A model generated the notes under the pieces. The model searched no databases. It was not told where the DNA came from and saw nothing but the letters and a program-made list of their open reading frames with translations. This document shows, piece by piece, positions 10,763 through 23,460 of a stretch of 64,000 nucleotides of DNA. The stretch is from Sparassis latifolia (lineage: Eukaryota; Basidiomycota; Agaricomycetes; Polyporales; Sparassidaceae), in contig CM031561.1 in NCBI GenBank assembly GCA_018466975.1, forward strand, positions 3,472,001 to 3,536,000, written 5' to 3'. The translations under genes were made by a program, and so were the position numbers. Numbering within the stretch: position 1 is the first letter of the stretch; the number at the start of each line of letters is the position of its first letter.

Positions 10763-12022
10763 ATGGCAAAGGTCTTTCAGGATGCGCATTGTGGTGCGTC
10801 GAGTTTCTGTTTTCGTCATGGGACTGGATGATGGTTGAATCTTGGTCAGTGAAATTATTCGACGAGTGGACCACACGTACGAAGGCGCCAAATCCGGAAA
10901 TGGGTGCCAATGGACAGGGATCGCAGTTCCTGCTCGAGACGTACGATCAGTTCGAGACAGTCGAGCATCAATTTGATGTTCAGGTCAGTTCGGGTGGGTA
11001 TTTGTACCTGGTGTGGTGAAGCTCACACGAGGAGGTTACACTGCGTGTGTCTGGGTTTGTTTCTCAGATGAGTCTTCTGCCCCCTTTCAGGCGCTCATTC
11101 AGATTTGTCACTTCTGCACTTCACAAGCTGCTTGCCGATGTGATTGATTCCTATCTAGGCTGCTGAGGGGAAATCCAAATCTCGCTCTGCAGACCGTTGT
11201 GGTTGCCGGTGAAGGTCCTGCATTCCGGCGAGCCATCACTGCCCGATCAAACATCTTACGTTTTATGGAAATGCATGCACACCGTGGAATGACATCTGTA
11301 ATCGATGATGTCTGGCTTGGCACCATGCCATGTTTTGTTGCAGAGACACATGTGCTCACGCCTATGGTGGAAGCACCATTGTTTGACAGTGCCAATCTGA
11401 ACATAGTTATTGACCCGTATGGTGCATTGGCAGAGCTAGTTGCTGGTGGGAGGCTCTCGTGGACATCAGACAATGTCGTGTCATGCATGGAGCTGAAGGG
11501 CGAGTATGACGACAGGTATGTCATGATATGAAATCATCTGTCCGCATTGCTTGAGGTGATGTTGTGTTTATGTAGGTGGTCTACTCCTGTGAAGTCATCC
11601 CTTGACATGGTGCGTGCTGGTAAGCTCGTTGAGCTTTCAGTAAACTTTCAGCTTCGTGAGCACGTGAGTCCAAATAGGGCAAATGTGGGTCGCAAGTTTC
11701 TTACATGACTTGACACTGTCATGATCGTGAGTCGCTTGGGGATGAAGGTGAGTTGGTGTTCGCCCGCATTTGTTTGTTATCAGAAAATGACTTCTAATGG
11801 TGGCTATAGCTGATTGCGGACTGCGAGTCAGAGCACTTGTCGATGATGCATATTGCTGCTGCGGCTGATAACACTGGTGGAGGTAAGGCTCCGAAGAAGA
11901 GATGGTTCTCTTACCTCCAGTCTGTGCCTTCTGTTTTAACCAGTACTGAACAACACTTGAATTCGCTGACAGTATTGGACAAGACAGATGATGTAGATCA
12001 GGTAATGAAGCCGGTGGGATAG
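10763..12022 (+). CDS. hypothetical multi-exon protein
   Basis: ATG at 10763 starts MAKVFQDAH. A GTGCGT...CAG intron joins it to an exon with LFDEWTTRTKAPNPEMG and QFLLETYDQFETVEHQFD. Later exons include PPFRRSFRFVTSALHKLL (about 11070), VVVAGEGPAFRRAITARSN (11190) with GGRLSWTSDNVVSCMELK, STPVKSSLDMVRAGKLVEL (11580) and APKKRWFSYLQSVPSVLTS (11890). The join near 11140-11180 is unresolved. The stop used here is at 12022, although a GTAATG donor just before it could extend the gene. The amino-acid texture looks like real coding sequence, but I recognise no domain. It lies directly beside the 3' end of the Helitron coding unit, so association with a mobile element is possible. Confidence 0.5.
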
Positions 12023-12191
12023 TTGCAGTACTGTTACATATACTCATATGATATAAGATACTGATGGTATGGCTGTCTTTTAAAAATTCAAATGAAAGGA
12101 TCATCTGAGCATGAAGATCGTGTCGATCAGGTAATAAAGTCAGTAAAATAGGTATAGTGTCGTGGTGGCAATAATACAATATTTTGTTGAT

Positions 12192-15100
12192 TCAATTGAT
12201 TCGATTGAACGGACCATTTGATGTATACACAAGGATGTGCGCCCAGCATCCGTCGAGTGTAAGGAGTGGTGTAAGGTCATCGGTATCCATTCTGTTTTCA
12301 TATTGTGGGACACCGTCATTCTGTTGGTCGTCGTATATCCATCCTGAGTTGTCAGAGTGGAGGAGACATGCTGTAAAGTGACTAGATCCAAAGTATATTA
12401 CAGTTGCCAATGAGTAGGTGGTCTGCATATTGAATTCCAGATCAAATATGGGAGTGATAACTGTATGTTCCTGTGAAGGATATTCAAAGTATAGGATGGC
12501 TGGTGGTGTAATGTTGCTTACATTATGATCAACTTCACTGTTGCATTGACATAGTAATCTTCTTGCATGCAGAATGGATGATGTCATAGTCTTACTTAAC
12601 CAAGTTTGTATAGTTTGAGTTTCAGCAGAGGACTGCATGCCGGTGGACACAATAACAGATGGGATTCTTAGTGTGATTGGGCATGTTTGATGACAGGCAA
12701 GACACTGTATGGTCGTGACTATATTGTTAGTGATGTTTTCCAATGCACATTCAATTATGCTTGCTGCAGAGGCAAACTGTGGATCATATCTTGGATATTC
12801 CATAGGTGATCGTCTACTAAGAAAATCTCAGAGAAAATCACGTTGCATGTTAAACTGCTCGGCACTGGAGTCCGGGCTCAGATTCTCAAAACAACTGACC
12901 AACAGACTAGCAATAGCCGACTGATTCTTCCACATTGCACGCAAAGAAGAGCTCAGTTGAGAGTAGCTGTGATAAAGTGACATAAATGTGGCATCATATG
13001 CACATGAGTAGTCTGTGGATGACCATTGGCAACTGTGCTTGTACATGTATGGTGATGAGTCAGAATGTGACATTGACATTGATGGCAAAATCCCTGATTC
13101 TTCCATTTGTGAGGCTTTCCGTTTGGTTCCTTTTGACTGTGAGCTACTGTCACTAAAGTTAACATGAAATGACTTTGTGGAGATGTCATCTTCACTTTCA
13201 GGATTTGGCAAAGGTACAAGGGATTCTGTTTTAAAGCCATAGTGAATTAGAGTATTTTGCTCAAGCACTTTAAATTTCTGTGTCTCATGGTATAGGTCAG
13301 CAGAAACAGGCTTGTTTAGCTGTTCCAACTTTACTGGCTCTGAGATGAATAGGCCATTTCGTGTGCGTGCTCTCGATGCAGCAATGTAGGCTGCAAAGCC
13401 GCCCTCAGTCATGTTGTTAAGTACTTTAGGAGTGTTTTGCCTTGCGACGTGTGGCCGGTGACCGCAAATGCAGGTTGTATGATGAGTTGCAGTCGGGTAA
13501 CTTGGTACCTTTGTGTATCTCCATTGGCATCTCTAAGTGTAGTTGTAAACTGCCATGTTGTTGGAGCAATAGGCACATAGCCTGAAGGCAAATCAGGCAG
13601 ATGTACCTTGCTTGTAGGAAACTTAACTATAACACAATCTGCATATGTGTATTCAACAGGACAGTGTTTAATCGAGATGTGCCTAACTATGCCTTGAGCA
13701 CCATTGGTGATTCCAAGTTCTGTGGAGATGTTTTGACTGCGTAGTACCACAGGCATGCCTACATATAATGAAATGAATGCTGGGAGGGCACCTTCAGAAG
13801 TAAGTGGTGTTACATTGAGCCGCAGAAGTGCATCACGAGTGGATTTCTCAGGTACCTGACCATCAATCTTATCGACCGCTGGGCATATTATTAAGCTCAA
13901 ACCATTGTCTGCATCACAGTTTGCCTGTGCCTTTTCAGTATTAATAACTTGTCGTAGCAGGTTGGTATTGACAATTACTGTAGGATCATCATCATCATCT
14001 TTTATTTGAAGGCCATCAAGATGGGTCGCTGACTTAACTACCCATGTATTAAATAGGTCAACATCTCCCATTGTGCATTCATGTGTTCGCAATCTGTTGA
14101 CTGCATCACCATACTCAGGATCATCTTTCATACGTTGTTGCTCAGTCAACTCTACAACTGCATTTACTTGCTTCCATGCAAGTCGACCAAGCCTCTTGCT
14201 GAGTTCATCTGATGTCTGTCTTGCATATGCTGATACAGGTGTGTATAGCGGTGTGCCACCTACTGGAGGATATTAATAAAAATCTCCCGCAAAAATTATA
14301 TTAATACCTCCAAACCATACATCTGGTTTTTCTTTGGCATAACGTAATGCATGATCTATCTCAGAGAGTAACTGACAGCTAACCAGTGAGATTTCATCAA
14401 TAAGTACAAACTCAACATGCTGCCATTCATCACGCAATACTGTACGATTTTGAACACTAATTGTTACTGTATAGTCCTGTTCACTTTCGCCCAGTCGCCT
14501 GTTGCCTTTACCCTTTGTCTTTGATTGTATCTTCAAACCAAGTCCTTTGTGAATTGTCATTCCATCGATTAGGGCAGCAGCAGAGCCAGTAGGTGCAAGA
14601 AAACGAATTTGGTATAAGCAGCCAAAGTATGTCATCAATTCTTTCAAGGCTTTGACAACATGCGTCTTGCCTGTGCCACCAGGACCGGTGAGCAACAAGT
14701 ACAATGGTTCCATTACAGTGTCTGATTTGACCACATAGTTTTGAATAAAATGTTTTGCACAAATCTGAAAGGCACATGCCTGCTTAGCATTTAAACTGTA
14801 GGATGTCTGAACAGACTGTAGAACTTTCATTGGGGACTGTTCAACTAATGCAGTAGTATCACTCATATTTGGGGCTTCTGTGCATGTGGTTAATTGTTCT
14901 GGTATTGTAGGCGTCATGTAATACTCAGTGTATGCAGGAGTTTTTTCGAGAGTAAACTAAGAGCTCATATTGCCAGCATTACATCTTTTCTGCATTACTT
15001 GCATCTCTTGCTCATGTAGGGCTGACTTCCACTTCTGCAACTGCAAGTGGGTTATATTATGTTTAACAGTGGATAGTGCAGCTATCTTGTGATAAGTGTT

Positions 15101-18100
15101 GTGATCGAGCCAATTGCACTGTTCAAGTAAAGAGACAAACTGCTGTATCTTAAAGTCATTGACTGCACTTCGTCTATTATGTGATGTAACATCAACATCA
15201 TCATCTGTGTCTGCTGTAACAGATGAGTACATGGATTTTGTCAAGTGACGTGATTCTGCTAGCAGCGTCGCTCGCTTGCACAACTGTTCACTGTCTCTTG
15301 CATCTTCGCATTCATATGCTGCCTCCCAGTTGCGCATCTTGGTTTTGCTGAACTCACTAAAGTCATATACACTGAAGGTATGCTGAAAGGTGTCACCGTA
15401 CTCTACAAGTGGAACTGTATTACTGAATGGTTTAAAGTGTGCCAGCATAAATATTGCATACCTTTCACTATTTTCACGGCGAGGAATCAGTGTACCAATT
15501 GGACGTGGAACACGCTCCATATTAAAGTTAACATGCATTGGACTGAAGTGCTCAACAAGTACATGTGTATCTGCAAGAGGATGTTGTTCCTTTACAGAAA
15601 GACGTGGAAGTACACCTAGTCGATCATCTGATGTATGATGGTTATGCTGTGCTGTTTTAGACTCTAATGTGAAGTATCTCCAGAAGTCATAGAAGTTTAA
15701 GTGAGAAAGAGTGTCTGGTCTGTAGATGTAATCATCAATTTGGTTCCGTTCGAGTAGCTGTCCATTTTTATTCACTTTAATATTGATAGTACACTCTTCT
15801 ATGTCATCAGCATCAGAATGATTATCCTCACCACTCTGACTTTCAATTTGCATAGCAAATGAATAATGCTCTTTGACATAAAGCAGTAACAAAATAGATA
15901 GCAAGGGCTTTGTAGGATGTGATGAAATACTATCGCCTCTCTTACGTATGTACCAGGCTGCTTGCTGAGAGTGGATCTGTTGTTCATGCAAGAATTGAGC
16001 CAAGCACCTATTTAGTAAGGTTTTTGTACTGTAACTAGTCAATTGCGAGGATTGGTCATTGCCACTGGGTAAACTTGCTACTGCCTTTGATAACAATGAT
16101 AGCATCTGATAGGTTTTTAGGTCAACCTTAGTAATATAGTCTGTAATATAAAACATTGCAACCTTCGCAGCTTTACCAGAAAGAATACATTTAATGTCAT
16201 GATTATGTCTGCAAAAAACCAGAATATATAGATTGTAGTAGTTCACATTTGCATCTTTACACATCAGAATGACAGAGTTAGTATTACGATCAAAATATGA
16301 GCTTTCAACAACCTCATGGGGAAATAAAAACCTGCATTTACCTTCATTACCATATTTTTCACAGACTTTACGGTGTTGATGACGCTGCAAGACTTCTCCA
16401 CATTTTTTAATTTCAGTGACAAACACTGACTCCCATTCATTCAGAATATTGAGTGCCGATTCACCAACAATAGGTGGTTGTGGTGGTCGTTCAATACGAG
16501 GTTCATACGTTGGATCAACTTGCATATCAATATTAGGCAAGTGATGAAATATAATGCTCTCCCAGTATCTGAAAAATCGGCATTCAAACTCATGACTGTC
16601 ACGCAACCTCGCATGCAAATCAGAAGGATTCAGACCTCCGAGTAGCCATAATACAAAGTGACCATGCAGTGTACCACGCTCAGTACATTCAGGTGTACCA
16701 TAAAATGCACGCAACTTTCCTAAGATTCCACCTTGCCTTTTGGAGCGTCTCTTAGAAAAATCCCAGCCCAAGAGGTCTTCAAATATAGTGTGTATACAAA
16801 AGTAGAAGAAATCGCATGCTGCAACTGGATCTTTGGCCAGCCGCAAAGCACGTTCATGTGCAGGCACAACTAGTGGAAATCGTTTGGCCAAGTCTACAGT
16901 AGTGTCACCATACATGACTTGGAAAATTGGATTATGTGCAGGCGAAGGATTTATGGTCATGTAAATATGTGGCATGCCAAAGTAACCAAAGTAGCTACGT
17001 ATCTCATTTCTGACCTGAATTTTTGAGGCTTGAGAACCAGGAATATGTCCACCAATAGTGTTCACATGCTTTAGCAAGTCTAATGCACTTTTTTGCTGGT
17101 CAGTCAAATCTGCATATTTACCTTCATTCTCAAGATGGTTAGAGACTGACATAAGCAAGGAGGGTGAAAGAGTGACTAATCTTCTAGCGATAGTCTGAAA
17201 GTAGGGCTTTTGTACTGCAAAGTGTGTGTGTAAGTGAGCAGAGCAACGCTGCCATATATTAAGTGCAATAAACATAAACATGTGATGATACCGAAATGCC
17301 TTGTCTGCAAGATCAAGATAGTAGTTGGCCTGAGTATCAAACTCTATTGGCTTTGGCCTACTAGGATCTTCAAACCCACCAATGCCAAATGGATATAGTG
17401 TTAGAAACATACCTGGAAACAAGTTAGGATTGTTGTATTCAGAGACAGGCAGCATACCATGATGAACTACAAGATCAGGTTGCGATGCAGTTGGATTAAC
17501 TATACTTCTTATTGCCACAGCAGTAAAGCTTCTCCCACTAAGTTTATCTCCTTCTGGATCTGACATGCCCATTTTCTCCATCATAAGTTGTGGTTCATTT
17601 GATGGAGGACAGCTTTTGAAAAATAATTCTGCAGGATGTTCTGAAAAGCCTGCCGTTTCATCTTGAAATATAAGTGTAGTATCCATTCTGTGATCTTCGA
17701 CAATTCGTGAACTAAGACCTGGTAACACATCATCTTCAGGATACATATCAAGTGCAGACAGATCAAAAGTCATATGTTTATACAACTTGTTATGACTCTT
17801 AAGTCACAGTAAGAAGCTCCAAATCTTACGCTTCCGCACATGATACATGTTTCCTACGTACTCAGACTTAAACTTATGTGGACCAATAAAAACAACTGTA
17901 AGCATACCAGCAACATCGGCAGGTGTTCTTGGAAGCACTGATGCTGTGGAAACAACATTTAAATTATGTGCACATGTGTTTCCATAAAACACCTTTGGCT
18001 GTGCAGGGTCAGATGACTGGTAAATTCTTGTGACATGTGCAGTGCTACGGTAGATTGCACAAACCATTTCTTCAACCCAGGTTATATCATTGTATTGCTC

Positions 18101-19336
18101 AGGCAGACAACCACGATACAGATTATTAACTAAGCCATATTGTGGTGTAGTACGATGTTGTATTGCTGTATAGCAGCTCGAACAAATTTTGATAGCTGTG
18201 ACCATGCCATTATCATAAGTCAGCCCTTTCTTATCCAACATACAGCCGTCTAACCTTGAGTCCTTAAAAACAAACTCAGAGCTATTCTGTTTAACTACGC
18301 AGTTTTCTAGAATGAAAGGATCTGTGATTTGGAATGCAGATAATACTTGCTTATTCAGCAGTAAACCATCCATCTTATATTCAGAAATATGAATCTCATG
18401 TGACTGACGAGCACATACAGCACAAATTGAAGGTGAATGCCACTGAGTATGAGTGTAATAATTGTTCAGACAGTTAAGAATCACATCGTGAGGAACAAGT
18501 TGTGGCCATGCATCAATATATGCTTTTGTCTCTGCACTGTCCTGTTCAATTTCTAATGCTTTTTCAACTCTACGCTGCTCTTTCTTTGCATCACTGTTTG
18601 TATGAGACTCCATGTTTAATTTATCAAAAATCTCAGATGGAACACTTGACTTTAGTAGCTTGAAAATCAGTTCACTACGAGGACTACATAACTCACTCTG
18701 AGATAAGAATGATAAATGACACAAGATAGTATTCAAAAACTTTGAAGATTCAACTTTGAATAAGTACTGGGACAACTCAACAATATGCTCAACTATAACT
18801 GTGCAACATGCATGATGTTTTACCGGCAATTGGTTTGTAAACGTAATACCATAGTTATAAAGTGTTCGCATTAACACAGATGACAAACGGTGAATGAGAA
18901 CACTAGCTGGAGTGACAAACCAGGGTAATTCTATACATAATTCTACAGGCAGTATGGCATATCCAATTAATGGATGTTCCTCAAAAAGTGGAGAGTTCGC
19001 AGAACGTATTGCTAGTGCTACAGGTTCACCATACAATTTAATATACAGAGCACTGAGCAGAGCATACCGAGATTTGAGAAGTTGATCATCACCATGCAGA
19101 CACTTTGCTACATCTTCATTGGACATGATAGCAACAGATGCACGACTCAATTGAAAGTCAACAAGAAGTCTTCTGCAAATCTCAGACTTGTTACGATCTT
19201 TCTGAGGTATTAAACAGTGAGATGACACAGCTGCAGACTGCAGAGTATGAAGACTTAACCTTTGGAGTGTACGCAAATACTGTTCATCAGACAAATAGAA
19301 CCATGAGGGATTGAAATCTGCCATGGCTAAAGTCAA
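12192..19336 (-). pseudogene. Helitron transposon protein: Cys/His N terminus, HUH Rep, Pif1 helicase, USP-like C terminus (decayed)
   Basis: One reading frame of about 2,380 codons runs through the whole span, interrupted by stops at 17804 (TGA), 14957 (TAG), 14273 (TAA) and 12828 (TGA) and by one missing base near 13427-13431. The N-terminal third (19336-17804) has Cys pairs ICAVC and ICSSC. The Rep domain follows, with the histidine motif GTLHGHFVLW near 16650 and the two-tyrosine motif FYITDYITK near 16140. The helicase has Walker A GPGGTGKT near 14670, Walker B VLIDEISLV near 14410, and the C-terminal motif YIAASRARTRNGLF near 13360. The last part has a Cys box DYSCAYDATF near 13000 and a His box SSHFTACLL near 12360. 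Rep nicks and rejoins DNA and the helicase unwinds it for rolling-circle transposition. As it stands the copy cannot make a full protein. Confidence 0.9.
12192..19336 (-). mobile_element. Helitron (coding part; termini not located)
   Basis: The coding unit identifies the element as a Helitron. Helitrons end in 5' TC and 3' CTRR with a short hairpin and insert between A and T without a target duplication. I could not fix either end by eye. The 5' end should lie above 19336 and the 3' end below 12192. The coding stretch is visibly more AT-rich than the flanking genes. Confidence 0.8.
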
Positions 19337-19369
19337 TCACTTACGCTACTTCAATCCAAAGATTTAAAG

Positions 19370-19522
19370 GTGTTTGAACACAAATCCTTAGTGTACTTGA
19401 ACAGCGTGCTTGAAGACAAATACTTAATGTGCTTGAACACAAAATATTTAACGTGCTTTAACACGAAATGTTTAATGTGCTTGAACATGAAATGTTTAAC
19501 GTGCTTAGACACGAACTCAATC
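19370..19522. repeat. 24-bp tandem repeat, about six copies
   Basis: Units resemble GTGCTTGAACACAAAATATT plus TAAC, with a few substitutions per copy. On the minus strand a short ORF (19351-19599) reads through them as an eight-residue repeat such as KHVKYFVF / KHIKHFVL. The repeat lies just upstream of the Helitron start codon, so it may be leader or regulatory sequence rather than a separate gene. Confidence 0.7.
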
Positions 19523-19839
19523 AAAACAGCACTGTAAAACTGTGAACACAGTATCACAAATAGCAACTGCATCGTGCAAATTAAACTGTAAGTATCCATT
19601 TGAACAAGTCAACAAGCATAGATGTACCTATTTTGCAGCTACACTCGTCCGAAACAGTCGCAAAAAACGCGAAAACTATGTCTTCAAGAGAGCAGGTCCG
19701 CGTAGATTCTACATGGTTTAGTGGTGAATCAGTAGATTAGTAATAATACGAGAAGAAGAATACACTCACGTGCAAAACAGAATGATGTCGTATAGCGACT
19801 CGTCGAGGAGCGACACTGAGGTGTAACGTCGTCCAGCAG

Positions 19840-20030
19840 CGCCAACATCGAGAAATCGAGCGCGCACGTGATGTTTGCGAGCGCCATCCTACGTGAATAG
19901 ACCTGCGCTGGAACACCGTCGGCAGGTCGAGCGCAAGGGCGGAACGTTCGCGAGCGCGATCTTACGTAAATAGACCTGCGCTCGAACAGTGTCGACAGGT
20001 CCAGTGCAACAGCGACGTTCGCGACCGGAA
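19840..20030. repeat. 73-bp direct repeat, about 2.5 copies
   Basis: Copies starting at 19877 and 19950 share GCGAGCGCNATCNTACGTNA, ATAGACCTGCGCT and GNCAGGTC blocks at a 73-bp period. A partial third copy lies upstream. The block is GC-rich, unlike the adjacent Helitron. An ORF on the minus strand (19729-20046) simply spans the repeats. Confidence 0.65.
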
Positions 20031-20459
20031 CCCTAGACGGAGCCAAGACTCAAATCGTAAGTGTTATTACTCAACTTATTTACTGATGTTGTTTTCGCAC
20101 AACTTCATTCGCAGAGGCGTCTGCCGTTTCCCCTTGCCAAAGCCCTCCTCCAGTTCCTGGAGTCGGGGATGAAAATGATTTCAGAGGGGACTCACTACGT
20201 AATAAAATCAAAATAAGGCATGAATCCCCCTCGACGTGACTTGCGAATCGACTCGTGCAGCGGGTTCGTACTAATGGCGACGCGATGGGGTTATGCAAAG
20301 TGCTACGGAACGGTGGTGGATGTCCGAGGCTGCTTTAGAGGCCTGCGCCCTGGGCAGGCTTTTCATCCTGGCGCGCATGCTTGCTCATTCCTCGGATGCG
20401 TGCTCCATACTTCCAAAATAACCAGATCCTGCGAGCATTCCATCATCATTAGTATTCCA

Positions 20460-22629
20460 TCACCATTTATGCAACTCTAGAACAACGCACGCAGGAAATC
20501 CGACGGCAAGCGCAAACGCGGCCAGAATTGTGTCGCCGACACCGTATCCGAGTGCTTTGTACATGGCGGGGGCGAAGAGTGGGAAACTGAAACCTGCCAA
20601 AGAACGTAGGCAGGATACCGCGGCCAAAGCTGTCCAACAAAAAATGGGCACTGGAATATCTACACAGCGACTGAGTTATAACTCACCGGAGGCAGCATGT
20701 GCGGTGAATGCGTCGATGACATACGTCTGTATACCTTGGAAAATGAGTATCGTTCCAGCTCCTATGAATGCGAATCCCTGCAGTTCGACTGGTCAATGAG
20801 AAATGATACCGATATAAGATTGAACACTTGCGATATCGGGCAAGATCCAATGGACATGCTTTTCAGCACCCCATCCCGCGATGAGGAGACCGATAGGGAG
20901 AAGAAGTGTTCCGGGCATCACATTAGCTGCCCCACAAATACAGCGAGATGTGAGGAGAGAAGGTTCCGGGGTAAAAGGACAAATATTTACGCAGACGGAA
21001 CTCAGGGAGACCCACGCCACCATTTCGCTCCTTGAGGCGACGATAGACACGATCCAGCATACGAGCATTAGTCTGCGATGCAATAGAGAGCCCTATAAAC
21101 AACCACTCATATGGGTCCGACATCAAAAAAATATCGCTCGCAAGACATACCGATGCCCAGCGAGATATACTGAAGACCGGCAACACCAGCCTTCTCGTGG
21201 TAAGTAAACTGGAAGATATCCGGGATCGTCGTAAGGACAACTGTGTTTGCCTCAGTAACTCCAGTACAGAGGAAGTGGCACATTTGGTACATACGGTAGA
21301 CTGTTCCATAGACGAAGGCGAGGTAGATGCCCAAGAGCTGAATGATTGGCTCCTGAGCGAATAAGATGAACGGCCGGAATAGGGACTTCGCGAAGAGCCG
21401 TTTCCAACTTCAACCGACTCCATGAGCAGCTGTGCACACGGTGCAGATCTTGAACTTACCGTCTGTCTTCGGTCTGGTATACCGTGCGGACCGTACGTGA
21501 GCCCTTCTCGATATCTAGTTCCTTTTTAATCTGCTTCGCCTTTCGTGCGAGAAGTAATGGGGCATTCGCTAAAGAAGGGAAAGCAAACGATATTGGTAGG
21601 ACGACCCTTGACCTGAGGTCAACGAACCTACTCTCGCGTAGAAAGAAATAACCGAAAAGCTGAACTACGGCGGCTGCGATGCTTGTGGAGCGGAACACCC
21701 AACGCCAAGTAGACAGCTGCGCTATCCAGCCGCCAGCTACAGGACCGATGACCGGGCCCAACAAGGGAGCGAGAGAGTAGATGGCGATGGCTTGCCCACG
21801 CTGATCCGGCGTCCACATGTCGCTCAGAACGGCGCCGCCGGTCTGTTCGTAAGAATAAGCTTCCACTGGGATGTGCCGTAACTAGATTTGGAACTCACAG
21901 CCAATGGTGCACTACCACCGAGCCCGGAGAGGAACCGAAATGCAATGAGCTGCGCCTTGTTCTGCGAAAATCCACACGCTAAATTCCAGGCTATAAAAGT
22001 GTTAGTAAATATATATGAAAACAATAATAACTCTTACCAATAAAAAATAGATTCGAACCTCGCAGGATTAAGACGCGTCCGTACATCTCGCTGAGAGGTC
22101 CAAGAAAAAGTGGGCCGACCGCTGTCCGGGCGATTGATCAGAATCTTTGGTTAATCATTCAGGCGAGGAACGTCTCACCGTATGCAAGGACGAATACAGA
22201 GATTGTCATAGCTATTTCAACGCTACTTGTGATATGAAATTCAGCAGCAATCTGGTTGGCAGCGGGTGCTACCATGGAGGACGAGACGGGAGAAATAAAG
22301 GTGAAGGCGGAGACAGTTAATGCTGCAGCCCATTTGCGTCTCTTGGACCAGCTGTAACAGAGCGAATCAATGATATTTAGCAAGCGCACTGGCGCTTTCA
22401 CCACGACGCACTTTCTTGGATTTGCGGGATCATCTGGACCGTCCCAATCTACGATAATTGTTTCTGGATTATCTTCCACTGTGTTAGCATCTGCTGCGCG
22501 CTTCTCTAGAAGGGCATTGGAACAACGATTCGAGTCGCCTTGTTTCTTCTGGTCAATCGATTGCGAATCTTCGGCTAGTGGCAACGTTGAGGTATTAAAT
22601 GGAGAGGCCATAGGCCAGAGGAGAGGCAA
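20460..22629 (-). CDS. MFS transporter, DHA1-type drug/H+ antiporter
   Basis: This is a predicted 12-helix plasma-membrane exporter of small molecules. About ten exons splice cleanly from ATG at 22629 (a second ATG follows six codons later) to the stop at 20460-20462. A 60-nt first intron restores PRNWSKRRKW, the usual entry to helix 1 in this family. Family motifs follow: GPLSEMYGR (loop 2-3, near 22085), a GFS-to-FRFLSGLGGSAPLA block (helix 4), DMWTPDQRGQAIAIYSLAPL and GPVIGPVAGGW (helix 5 motif C, typical of antiporters), then RKAKQIKKELD in the central cytosolic loop. The C-terminal half has AFIGAGTILIFQ and SFPLFAPAMYKALGYG. No break was seen. The substrate cannot be told; polyamine or drug export is the usual family role. 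Confidence 0.87.
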
Positions 22630-23460
22630 CCATGATTGCGAGACGCGCTCCTCTTATATGTACAGTACGTCAGCCACCGATCTTCTAAAGAAATGGCATT
22701 TCGGGGGAATGCTGGGACGCGATGTGTCATTTGTCCTCAGTAAGAGGAGCAACTCAGCTCCGCGAGCCGTTCGGTACACCGGAGTGATGGAAATTATGAC
22801 AGCGGCTGCCACATCGGATTGTAACACCTGTCGACGTTCAGAGGCTGCGGATGACTGACCCTGTGGGGACTTGGTCGAGACCTATGCATTGTGAGAGAAT
22901 GTACACCGCTCAGCTGCAAGCTTCAAGCTTCGACTGGCTGTCACCAAGTTTTGTGCGAGCCCAGTGTTGCACAAACAGCGTGGGAACTTCGGTGACACCC
23001 ACTCAGATTCAGACCAATGGCCCGGGTCATTTAAGTCATGCAAGTTGCATGCATACATCATCACTGGAAGTAACTGACGACAAGTGCTGGCTGCTGCTGG
23101 GTGTCCTGACAAACTTAACTGTCCTTTCTGTGTCTGTGAATGTCCACTGATTTGTGACAGTATTCTTTAATAGACAGATGCAATTTTCTAAAACAGTTTT
23201 TCTGATCTGACGGGCACACCAACATATACTACTCCCTCTGCCTGCAGCGATCGATATATTGATATCCTCTTGACGCGTACGGGCCATAGTGAATTTCCAG
23301 CAATGAAGACGCAGGAATTCCCATATCAAGGCTCACTCCATAAGAGGAGCTGAGAGTTACGTCACTATTGAGCCTCAAACTTTCGCTGTTGTTATTGCCT
23401 CGATTCTAGAGGGAGCTCGTTGAGCTCTAATATCTCAATTCTGAAAACAATAGGAAGGTC
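22630..23460. other. intergenic, nothing recognised
   Basis: This is the divergent promoter region between the MFS gene and the DUF4336-type gene. Short ORFs here have no motif support. Confidence 0.5.

Noticed and set aside
19351..20046. Minus-strand ORFs over the 24-bp and 73-bp repeats
   Set aside because: The encoded sequence is only the repeat translated, and there is no link to the Helitron frame.
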